This document shows positions 1 through 5,231 of a DNA stretch of 5,231 bases, one piece after another. The translations under genes were made by a program, and so were the position numbers. Positions within the stretch are counted from its first letter, which is position 1. Each line of letters starts with the position of its first letter. Under the pieces are notes generated by a model. It searched no databases. It was not told the origin of the DNA and saw only the letters and a program-made list of their open reading frames with translations. The DNA lies in NCBI GenBank assembly GCA_035543875.1, contig DATKIY010000225.1, forward strand, positions 1-5,231, given 5' to 3'. Source of the stretch: DATKIY01 sp035543875 (lineage in GTDB: Bacteria > Actinomycetota > Actinomycetes > JAHEKZ01).

Positions 1-1
1 G

Positions 2-445
2 GTCGGCAACAAGGTTCACATCAACCTTCGCCAGAGCACGGACAGTGGTCACAAACTGCGAACCGCAGTCGGCCGCGGACTGCCATTAATCGAGCACGGC
101 GTGGCCGCTCCACTCGGTTGCGACGCGTACCTATCCAAAGCTGCTCGACCTCGCACAATGGTTGGCTGGACCAAGGCCGGTGCCTGGCGGACATTTATCG
201 TTCCCGGCAAACTGTTCACTGGCCCAGGTCTTCGGGAGGGTGGCTTCGGGCTTGCCATGGAAGCGGCCATCGCGAAGAAACTCGGCTTATGGCAGGCGTA
301 CGAGCTCGATGGTGGAGGTTCGACGACCATGTATACGCAGAACAGGTCCGGAAAGTGGGCTCGACGGGATCTGTACGGCCTCGACAAGAGCACAGGAACC
401 TACGAGCGAGAGATGCCGAATGGGCTCGCGTTCAAAGTCCCCTAA
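2..445 (+). CDS. Phosphodiester glycosidase (NAGPA/DUF2233-type) family protein, 3' part only
   Basis: The frame is open from the left edge, so the N-terminal part is missing; 147 residues and the TAA stop are present. Visible motifs are PRTMVGWT (residues 50-57 of the fragment), a short strand ending in VPGK (67-70), and ELDGGGSTTM (101-110). The last, preceded by a helix rich in Ala and Lys, is the hallmark end of the NAGPA domain (N-acetylglucosamine-1-phosphodiester alpha-N-acetylglucosaminidase family). That family removes GlcNAc from phosphodiesters, and many bacterial members are exported and linked to the cell envelope or to exopolysaccharide. The protein ends about 37 residues after the DGGGS motif, with no extra C-terminal domain. 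Any signal peptide, and domains before the visible part, lie outside the window. It converges on the aldehyde dehydrogenase gene across 17 bases, so they are not in one operon. The family call is fairly safe; the substrate is unknown. Confidence 0.85.
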   Translation, partial: VGNKVHINLRQSTDSGHKLRTAVGRGLPLIEHGVAAPLGCDAYLSKAARPRTMVGWTKAGAWRTFIVPGKLFTGPGLREGGFGLAMEAAIAKKLGLWQAYELDGGGSTTMYTQNRSGKWARRDLYGLDKSTGTYEREMPNGLAFKVP

Positions 446-462
446 GTGCCCGCGTCCTTAGC

Positions 463-1845
463 TCAGTTCCCAGCAGGTACGTGGATCAGTTTGCGATTGA
501 CAAACTCGTCTATGCCGTAAGGTCCGAGCTCGCGACCGACGCCCGATCGCTTCGTTCCACCGAAAGGCAGGTCCGGTCCGCCGCCTTCTGGCTCGTTGAC
601 CCACACCATGCCAGTGTCGATTCGGTCAGCCACGTCGAGGGCGACGGCAGGGTCGGAGTGGTAAACCGCGCCGCCCAAGCCGAACGGTGAGTCGTTAGCG
701 AGCCTGACGGCCTCCTCGACGTCGCTGACCTTGTAGACGACAGCGACCGGACCGAACAGCTCCTCGCGGAAGGCGCGCATCTCGGGAGTGACGTCAGTCA
801 GCACAGTCGCTTCGATGAACGCTCCAGGCCCTTCGACGCGGCGACCACCGGTACGGACCGTCGCGCCCTTGTCGATCGCGTCTTGCACCTGGGCCATGAG
901 ACCGGCCGCGGCAGCCTCAGACGACAGCGGACCGAAGGAGGTGTTCGGGTCGGTTGGGTCACCGGTTCGAAGTTTGGCCATGGCGCCGGTCATCAGCTCG
1001 ACAAAGTCGTCGTACAAACCATCGGCGACGATGAAGCGCTTGGCCGCATTACATGCCTGGCCAGCATTTTCCATGCGAGCACTGACCGCCTCGTCAACGA
1101 CGTCAGGAAGTCGATCCGTATCCAGGACGATGAAGGCGTCCGATCCCCCGAGCTCGAGAACGACCTTCTTCAGGTGCTGGCCGGCCAGCGATGCCACCGC
1201 AGTACCGGCTCGCTCGCTGCCGGTTACCGATACACCGCGCACCCGCGGGTCAGCGATGATGTCGGCCACCTGTTCGTTTGTGGCGAACAAGTTGATGTAG
1301 GCATCGGCGGGCAGTCCCGCGTCATGAAAGATCTGCTCCATCGCTAGCGCGGACTCGGGGCACTGCGGTGCGTGCTTGAGCAAGATGGTGTTGCCAGCGA
1401 TCAAGTTTGGGCCAGCGAAACGAGCGACCTGGTAGTACGGATAGTTCCACGGCATGATCCCGATGAGGGGACCAATCGGGGACTTACGGATCATCGCGTT
1501 TCCGCCGGAGCTCGACTCAAGGCGTTCGTCCGCGAGTAGCTTCGGCCCCTGGTCCGCGTAATAGCGGTAGATGTCGACGGAGTACTCGACCTCGTCGACC
1601 GCCTCCGCGGTTGTCTTGCCCATCTCGCGAGTGATCAGCCCAGCCAGTTCGGCTGCCCGCTCAGCATGCAGGTCAGCGACCCGATGGATGACAGCTGCAC
1701 GGTCAGCAACCGACATCGATCGCCAGGAAGCGAAAGCGACGTCGGACCGCTCGACTGCCGATGCGATCTCTGCGTCGGTGGCTGTGGGGAACTTGCTCTC
1801 AACAGCACCGGTGGCAGGGTTAACCACCTTGTACTCGACCTTCAT
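463..1845 (-). CDS. NAD(P)-dependent succinate-semialdehyde dehydrogenase, GabD1-type aldehyde dehydrogenase
   Basis: This is a complete 460-residue aldehyde dehydrogenase, a normal length for the compact GabD1 class. Its likely reaction is oxidation of succinate semialdehyde to succinate in the cytoplasm (GABA shunt or related catabolism). Visible in order: the Rossmann-side motif MPWNYPYYQ with the oxyanion Asn at residue 134, cofactor-binding Lys157 in LLKHAP, VTGSERAG (208-214), general base Glu231 in VLELGGSD, catalytic Cys265 in ENAGQACNAAKRF, and Glu362 in EELFGPV. The run from LLKHAP through LELGGSD to AAKRFIV and the ending GIDEFVNRK match GabD1-type enzymes. No catalytic residue is missing. 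I chose the ATG at 1845 because GAGGAG sits five bases upstream. A start at 1893 would add 16 basic, non-conserved residues and bury that ribosome site. It follows the metallophosphoesterase gene on the same strand after 172 bases, so it probably has its own promoter. Family certain; substrate likely but not proven, as related semialdehydes are possible. Confidence 0.93.
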   Translation of the reverse strand: MKVEYKVVNPATGAVESKFPTATDAEIASAVERSDVAFASWRSMSVADRAAVIHRVADLHAERAAELAGLITREMGKTTAEAVDEVEYSVDIYRYYADQGPKLLADERLESSSGGNAMIRKSPIGPLIGIMPWNYPYYQVARFAGPNLIAGNTILLKHAPQCPESALAMEQIFHDAGLPADAYINLFATNEQVADIIADPRVRGVSVTGSERAGTAVASLAGQHLKKVVLELGGSDAFIVLDTDRLPDVVDEAVSARMENAGQACNAAKRFIVADGLYDDFVELMTGAMAKLRTGDPTDPNTSFGPLSSEAAAAGLMAQVQDAIDKGATVRTGGRRVEGPGAFIEATVLTDVTPEMRAFREELFGPVAVVYKVSDVEEAVRLANDSPFGLGGAVYHSDPAVALDVADRIDTGMVWVNEPEGGGPDLPFGGTKRSGVGRELGPYGIDEFVNRKLIHVPAGN

Positions 1846-1850
1846 CTGTG

Positions 1851-1856
1851 CTCCTC
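1851..1856 (-). promoter_or_regulatory. Ribosome binding site of the aldehyde dehydrogenase gene
   Basis: On the minus strand GAGGAG lies five bases before the ATG at 1845. It decides the start over the longer frame beginning at 1893. Confidence 0.75.
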
Positions 1857-1892
1857 GAAGACGGGCCCGGCCGGTTCGCCGACGCACACTCA

Positions 1893-1898
1893 AACGTT
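1893..1898 (-). promoter_or_regulatory. Possible -10 element for the aldehyde dehydrogenase gene
   Basis: The minus strand reads TAACGT here, fitting the TANNNT pattern seen in many actinobacterial promoters. It would give a leader of roughly 40 bases before the ATG at 1845. No good -35 box stands 16-19 bases upstream, so this is a weak call made mainly because the gene needs a promoter in this gap. Confidence 0.2.
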
Positions 1899-1923
1899 AG
1901 CGGTGCCACCTTCGCTGCCTGTC

Positions 1924-1945
1924 GTCACGGTCCGTCGAACGTGAC
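1924..1945. promoter_or_regulatory. Inverted repeat GTCACG-N10-CGTGAC, possible operator
   Basis: Two perfect 6-base arms (1924-1929 and 1940-1945) are separated by 10 bases, about one and a half helical turns centre to centre. It lies in the non-coding gap upstream of the aldehyde dehydrogenase, 25 bases or more before the candidate -10, where a dimeric regulator could bind. The arms are short, so chance occurrence is possible. As a transcript hairpin it would be weak, and no T-run follows on either strand, so a terminator is less likely. Confidence 0.3.
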
Positions 1946-2017
1946 TGCGGTTGGTTCACCTGTGCGCAGGCGATTCGCTTCACTCGCACTCAAGCAGACG
2001 CACTGATCGAAGGTGGT

Positions 2018-3688
2018 TCAGTTTGTCGTTACCACCAGCTTGGGCGGGGTTGTACTTTCGCGGGAGCCGAAGTAGAACGCGTCGCCGCCGCTGCTGTCGA
2101 CGCCAAGCGAGAACGGACCTCCGACAGCCGCCTGAACTGTGTTAGTCGCGATAGGGATCTGGTAGGTAGTGGAAAAGGTTGTCGCGGAGACGCTGCCGAG
2201 AGCAGAGCCAGTCGCTGGGCGATTCGAGTACGTCAATGTCGATTCCCCCCACGAGCTGTCCGCGACCGGGCGAAGCGTTTGCGAGTCGGGTGAACCGCTG
2301 TAGGTGCCCGACGTCGTAGTCAGCTCAAGCCGAGCCGCAGTCACGGTGCTTCCCGCCAAAGCAGAGAGGTCGTACTTAAGATACGCAACCTTCAGTGGGG
2401 ATCCGTCCACGTACAGCGCGGTGTCGGATCCGTGAGTGCTCGAGGCAGAGTCACTGCCGACCCAGCTGTCCGCGACGGGAGCCAAAACCCAGGACGTCCC
2501 TGTCGTCGCGGTCGATGTCGCGGAGCCTGTCGGAGTTGGACTGCTGGTCACCGTGGGAGTGGGAGTAGAAGAAGTGACAGTGGGAGTCGATGTCACGGTA
2601 GGAGTCGAACTAATGGTCGGCGTCGACGTGGGAGTCGCAGTCGAGGTGCTCGTTGGCTTGGTGAGAGTAAATTTGTCGGTGTACGAACCACCTGATCCAC
2701 GAACGAAGGTGCCGGTAAGAGTCGTGCCAGTCAGGTCCACCTTGAGAAAGCCGTAGGTGGGGTTGTTGTTGGAACCCATATATGTCTGGAAGTACGGCGC
2801 CTGAGCATTGGTGGGATATTCGCTGTTGAGCGACCTACCCCCTGAACCGACTGTCGCCAATACGGTGCCCTGCCCAGCCACATACGACGAGGATGGACTG
2901 GCACTTGCCACACAGTCCGAATTGAACGACCCGAGCGCAATCTTCGTACACGTTCCATTGAGCGCTAGCTGCTTGCTCCTCGCGTACCCATGGTCATGGG
3001 CTTGCAGGTAGAGGTCCACCTTCTTGGCGACGAGTAGGTTCATGAGATCAGGACTTGCCGCGCACGGGTAGTTCACCATCGACAAGCAGTACATGTGCAT
3101 CCCCACGACCACCCATGGAATGCCTGCGCTCCGCGCACCGTCGATCGCGGAGGCTGCGAAGTTGTAACCCTGTGTCCCTGCGCTGTACGACCAGTAGCTG
3201 CTCCCTTCTGAGAACGTTAGCTTGGGAGACAACATGATGAAGCGCACAAGGGGCGACGACGCGGGGTAGTCGGCGTAGTACTGCCGAGGGTAGGAGCCGG
3301 TGGAGCCCAGTTTGTCTGGCAGACATTTAGCGAAATTTGACCAGATCCCGTCCGGTCCATCCTGGTCTTCATGGTTACCGGCCACGAGCTCATAAGACAC
3401 CGAGCTGCCCACGTGCTGACTAATGAACGAGCACCAGGCTGACTCGGGGGTGATCTCGGAGTACGACATATCACCAAGGTTGAAGAACGTCGAGACACCA
3501 GATGTCTTGATGGCGTCGCCTACTGCAGCCGTGTTCGAGTTGCCCCCGGTGTCTCCGGCGAATCCGACCGAAACCGGAGTTGTCGCCGATGAGACTTGGC
3601 TACTCGTGGCAAGCATGGCGCCCGACAGAACGACGACCGACAGGGCGACAGCGACAGCCATGTACTTCACGTGACTCCTGCCCGTCAT
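2018..3688 (-). CDS. Secreted purple-acid-phosphatase-like metallophosphoesterase with C-terminal DNRLRE/CBM96-like domain
   Basis: Predicted exported phosphoesterase, 556 residues from the ATG at 3688. A short basic start, a hydrophobic segment (about residues 9-27) and a possible cleavage site after VSSA (residue 35) form a signal peptide without a lipobox. The catalytic part (about 38-345) carries all five purple acid phosphatase blocks: GDTG (45-48), GDMSY (72-76), GNHE (104-107), VGMH (195-198) and AHDH (230-233, normally GHxH). All seven expected metal ligands are present: D46, D73, Y76, N105, H198, H231, H233. Six cysteines (86, 122, 201, 209, 247, 259) suit an exported fold. A Ser/Thr/Pro linker (about 345-398) leads to a DNRLRE/CBM96-like beta domain (399-556) ending in FYFGSRES and PPKLVVTT, a module probably binding glycans or surfaces. 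The start overlaps the upstream gene's stop as ATGA. A GTG at 3703 also fits the frame, and a GTG at 3670 has AGGAG four bases upstream, so the exact start is open. Substrate unknown. Confidence 0.9.
   Translation of the reverse strand: MTGRSHVKYMAVAVALSVVVLSGAMLATSSQVSSATTPVSVGFAGDTGGNSNTAAVGDAIKTSGVSTFFNLGDMSYSEITPESAWCSFISQHVGSSVSYELVAGNHEDQDGPDGIWSNFAKCLPDKLGSTGSYPRQYYADYPASSPLVRFIMLSPKLTFSEGSSYWSYSAGTQGYNFAASAIDGARSAGIPWVVVGMHMYCLSMVNYPCAASPDLMNLLVAKKVDLYLQAHDHGYARSKQLALNGTCTKIALGSFNSDCVASASPSSSYVAGQGTVLATVGSGGRSLNSEYPTNAQAPYFQTYMGSNNNPTYGFLKVDLTGTTLTGTFVRGSGGSYTDKFTLTKPTSTSTATPTSTPTISSTPTVTSTPTVTSSTPTPTVTSSPTPTGSATSTATTGTSWVLAPVADSWVGSDSASSTHGSDTALYVDGSPLKVAYLKYDLSALAGSTVTAARLELTTTSGTYSGSPDSQTLRPVADSSWGESTLTYSNRPATGSALGSVSATTFSTTYQIPIATNTVQAAVGGPFSLGVDSSGGDAFYFGSRESTTPPKLVVTTN
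2495..2653 (-). repeat. Degenerate tandem repeat encoding the Ser/Thr/Pro linker
   Basis: On the + strand GGGAGT or GGAGTCG cores recur every 9-18 bases, clearest between about 2551 and 2640. In the coding frame they give TPT and TPTVTS units. This is the flexible, probably glycosylated or protease-resistant spacer between the phosphatase and the DNRLRE-like domain. Such repeats often vary in length between strains by slippage, but variation cannot be seen in one sequence. Confidence 0.7.
3670..3679 (-). promoter_or_regulatory. Alternative ribosome site and GTG start inside the phosphatase gene
   Basis: The minus strand reads AGGAG-TCAC-GTG, with the GTG at 3670 being codon 7 counted from the ATG at 3688. 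It is the best Shine-Dalgarno match near this gene start, though the four-base spacing is tight. Starting here would leave a signal peptide beginning V/M-KYMAVAVAL, still functional by eye, and would put the gene 14 bases after the upstream stop rather than overlapping it. Confidence 0.35.
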
Positions 3689-4845
3689 CGCGAGCACGTC
3701 CACTCGGTGGGTCGGCGCAAACCGGACGAGTCAGCGCTGAATCCAACCGCCACAAGCGCGGCTCCCGATGTGGTCACAGCATTCGCAACCCCTTCGACGC
3801 CGTTGAAACGCTCGTCACTCAAAGGGGGCATGAGGTGGGCGGTCCCTCCGGACCAGAGGATGCCCTGAACCCGCGTCGGTACGCCCGACGGCAGGGCGGA
3901 CACCGAACCAATGACGGCGTCTTGGGCGCCTGTCACAGCCTGGCTCTGCGCCCCCAACTCGGCACCGAGGTCCGTCGGCGCACCGCCCTTGTCCCAGACA
4001 ACGGCACGAGTGCCGCCCACGACCGAGGACTGTCCGACTGGTCGGGACAACCTGTCGAACCCCAAGACCACTCCGTATGGACCCGCAACCCCCTCGAGTC
4101 GGTGAACCTGTCCGCCGCGACTCCACCAGACTGGTGACCCACCGCTGCCCAAGGAGACACCGCCTACAATTCCGTCTGGCGCGATGGCAAACGCCTCCGC
4201 GCCGGAGTCCCCCCGCAGGGTTGGGAGCTCCGACGGCATGGCGTCGGGACTCGACCAGTAGGCCGCTCGGGCGTCCTCATCGGCGCCCGGGCCATCGGCA
4301 TGCTCTTCGTCCGCGACCAGGCTTCCGACGATGTGACCGGTATTGTCGATCGCCGCCGGCTGCGCAATGTCTCCATTCGCAATGGGAAGCTCTCGGGTCC
4401 GACCCGCAGCCCACCACCATCCAACTAGTTTCTGGGTGGCTCGGTCGTATCCCGTGCCAACAACAACCCCGTGTCGGTTCACCGAGCTCGGCATCGCCGA
4501 CTCAAGATCGACCCGAAGGCGCTGCACGTGACCTTCGCTCCACAAGACAGGCTGCGAGACCCCAGCGGCATCGTCAGCAATTCCGACATACAGGCCATTG
4601 CTGCTTGCTGACACCACGTTCCCCCCTGCGCCACCTAGCGTGGGCAAGGCTGTCGTGACGCATGCCGCCGAGTCCAGATGCAGCGCCGAGGAAGCACCCC
4701 CTTCACCCCCAGTCAATTCACTACTTCGCTGCGCACCTCGGGCAAAACCGGCGCCTGCGACCACCGCGAACGCCACCCCGACGGCGCCGATGGCAATGAC
4801 CATGCCTTGGGTACGCGGGGTTAAGTGACTACGAGAGAGTCTCAT
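3685..4845 (-). CDS. Exported or membrane-anchored HAF-like repeat protein, probable seven-bladed beta-propeller, function unknown
   Basis: The 386-residue protein begins with a basic stretch (RLSRSHLTPRTQ) and one hydrophobic segment (about 15-34), so it is exported. FARGA before residue 39 could be a signal peptidase site; otherwise the segment is an anchor. The rest (about 58-386) is a run of repeats of the form LPTLGG, then a small-residue stretch and G-x-VVG, then a Trp strand. Trp positions are 102, 143-145, 197, 240-241, 284, 331 and 382, at spacings of 42-53 residues: seven units. This resembles the HAF extracellular repeat family. The only two cysteines, C62 and C384, sit at the two ends of the repeat region. 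There is no catalytic motif I recognise; binding or scaffolding is more likely than enzymatic activity. An acidic loop (179-191) interrupts the third unit. The ATG at 4845 has GGAGG two bases upstream (too close) and GGGGAAG about eight bases upstream. Its stop overlaps the phosphatase start, so the two are probably one operon. Confidence 0.8.
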   Translation of the reverse strand: MRLSRSHLTPRTQGMVIAIGAVGVAFAVVAGAGFARGAQRSSELTGGEGGASSALHLDSAACVTTALPTLGGAGGNVVSASSNGLYVGIADDAAGVSQPVLWSEGHVQRLRVDLESAMPSSVNRHGVVVGTGYDRATQKLVGWWWAAGRTRELPIANGDIAQPAAIDNTGHIVGSLVADEEHADGPGADEDARAAYWSSPDAMPSELPTLRGDSGAEAFAIAPDGIVGGVSLGSGGSPVWWSRGGQVHRLEGVAGPYGVVLGFDRLSRPVGQSSVVGGTRAVVWDKGGAPTDLGAELGAQSQAVTGAQDAVIGSVSALPSGVPTRVQGILWSGGTAHLMPPLSDERFNGVEGVANAVTTSGAALVAVGFSADSSGLRRPTEWTCSR

Positions 4846-5022
4846 CGCCTCCGCTTCCCCACCGAGTCGCTCATCCAGGGTGCCCGCCCAGATTATGCTC
4901 GTCGTCTTGGGATCGTTCCGCTCTAGTCAATGCTGCCCAATTCTCCGTGCGCAGAAGGCAAGCGCGCTTCGGGCAGCGATGCGCCGTGACACCAAGATCA
5001 CCAGTAGTGAGCAGGCAGCCTG
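4846..5022 (-). promoter_or_regulatory. Intergenic gap likely to hold the promoter of the HAF-repeat/phosphatase pair
   Basis: This 177-base gap lies between the sulfatase stop and the start of the two-gene unit, all on the minus strand. A CATAAT hexamer (4892-4897) is a reasonable -10, about 46 bases before the ATG. A TTGACT (4925-4930) is too far from it (27 bases) to be its -35; a GGAAC motif lies at the right distance, but without a matching partner for an ECF-type promoter. The location is plausible, the exact elements unproven. No gene or RNA structure was seen in the gap. Confidence 0.3.
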
Positions 5023-5034
5023 TCATGGACAGGC
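5018..5034 (-). other. Perfect 7-base-pair hairpin across the sulfatase stop codon
   Basis: The arms GCCTGTC (5018-5024) and GACAGGC (5028-5034) pair perfectly around a three-base loop, and the stop TGA (5023-5025) falls within the structure. No T-run follows on the minus strand, so it is not a standard intrinsic terminator. It may mark the 3' end of the sulfatase message or be chance. Confidence 0.35.
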
Positions 5035-5231
5035 AGAACCAACGCAGGTTCTAGCGGCGGTTAGTTGGTCATGTAGCTGATGGACCATGGGCTCGTTGCC
5101 GTCGATCCCGTCCCTAAGCAGGTTTGTCATTTGGTACGGATCGTTGGCCAGGTCGTAGTACTCACGGAAGATAATTTCTCCCGTATCGACGTCGTACCAC
5201 TCTATGTACTGCCAGTCTTCCCCCCGCAAGG
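5023..5231 (-). CDS. Sulfatase, C-terminal end only
   Basis: Only the last 68 codons and the stop are inside the window; the frame runs off the right edge, and the TTG near the edge is an internal Leu codon, not a start. The visible pattern is W-QYIEWYD (about residues 5-12 of the fragment), then EYYDLANDPYQMTNLL (about 22-37), then an amphipathic helix and a final CVGSACP. The YDL-x-x-DP-x-x-x-x-NL block after a WxYIEW strand is the standard C-terminal subdomain of type I sulfatases (alkaline-phosphatase superfamily), which hydrolyse sulfate esters using a formylglycine. The Cys pair at the very end is common in actinobacterial members and suggests an exported protein. The catalytic Cys/Ser-x-Pro-x-Arg motif and any signal peptide lie outside, so activity cannot be judged. 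It lies upstream of the HAF-repeat gene on the same strand after 177 bases, so co-transcription is possible but not shown. Confidence 0.85.
   Translation of the reverse strand, partial: LRGEDWQYIEWYDVDTGEIIFREYYDLANDPYQMTNLLRDGIDGNEPMVHQLHDQLTAARTCVGSACP

Noticed and set aside
442..461. CTAAG...CTTAG inverted repeat between the convergent genes as a shared terminator
   Set aside because: The stem is only five base pairs, AT-rich at the ends, with a 10-base loop and no T-run on either strand; too weak to call.
118..690. 190-codon open frame on the + strand spanning the end of the glycosidase and the start of the convergent gene
   Set aside because: It crosses two genes in other frames, is rich in Arg and Ser with no domain pattern, and covers the conserved C-terminus of the dehydrogenase on the other strand. 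It is a high-GC shadow.
788..1347. Two + strand open frames antisense to the dehydrogenase
   Set aside because: Both lie fully inside a well-conserved aldehyde dehydrogenase and have no ribosome site or recognisable motif.
1846..1893. Longer dehydrogenase start at 1893
   Set aside because: The added 16 residues are basic and unlike the family N-terminus, and the strong GAGGAG site lies inside them, directly before the ATG at 1845.
2436..2756. + strand frame with Val-Gly-Val repeats resembling an elastin-like protein
   Set aside because: The repeat pattern is the reverse complement of the Ser/Thr/Pro linker repeats in the phosphatase; the low complexity is explained by the real gene.
3580..4658. 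Long + strand frames (185 and 193 codons) antisense to the HAF-repeat gene
   Set aside because: Composition is dominated by Arg, Pro and Ser without hydrophobic core or motifs, while the minus frame shows a signal segment and regular Trp repeats.
4892..4930. TTGACT with CATAAT as a complete sigma-70-type promoter
   Set aside because: The spacer would be 27 bases, far beyond the usual 16-19, so the two boxes cannot work together.

Overview
The window looks like chromosomal DNA from a high-GC Gram-positive bacterium, most likely an actinobacterium. The base composition is GC-rich, long antisense shadow frames stay open through the genes, and the set of exported hydrolases with a DNRLRE module and a Ser/Thr/Pro linker fits that group. 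The genus cannot be read from this sequence. I see no rRNA, tRNA, CRISPR array, transposase, integrase or phage gene.

Layout, left to right: (1) the 3' part of a phosphodiester glycosidase (NAGPA-type) gene on the + strand, cut by the window edge and ending at 445. (2) Convergent with it across only 17 bases, a complete minus-strand aldehyde dehydrogenase of the GabD1-type succinate-semialdehyde dehydrogenase class (463-1845) with a strong Shine-Dalgarno. (3) A 172-base intergenic stretch holding the dehydrogenase leader, a possible operator dyad and a weak -10 candidate. (4) A minus-strand pair: an upstream exported protein made of seven Trp-containing HAF-like repeats (3685-4845), whose stop overlaps by ATGA the start of a secreted purple-acid-phosphatase-like metallophosphoesterase with a Ser/Thr/Pro linker and a C-terminal DNRLRE/CBM96-like domain (2018-3688). 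(5) A 177-base gap. (6) The last 68 codons of a minus-strand sulfatase, cut by the right edge.

How they may work together (inference): three of the five genes encode enzymes of families that cleave phosphate or sulfate esters, often on glycans. The phosphatase is clearly exported and carries a probable carbohydrate- or surface-binding domain. The four-base overlap couples it to the HAF-repeat protein, which is the least understood gene here and the best candidate for something not yet described. The dehydrogenase looks like an ordinary cytoplasmic metabolic enzyme with its own promoter and no evident link to the others.
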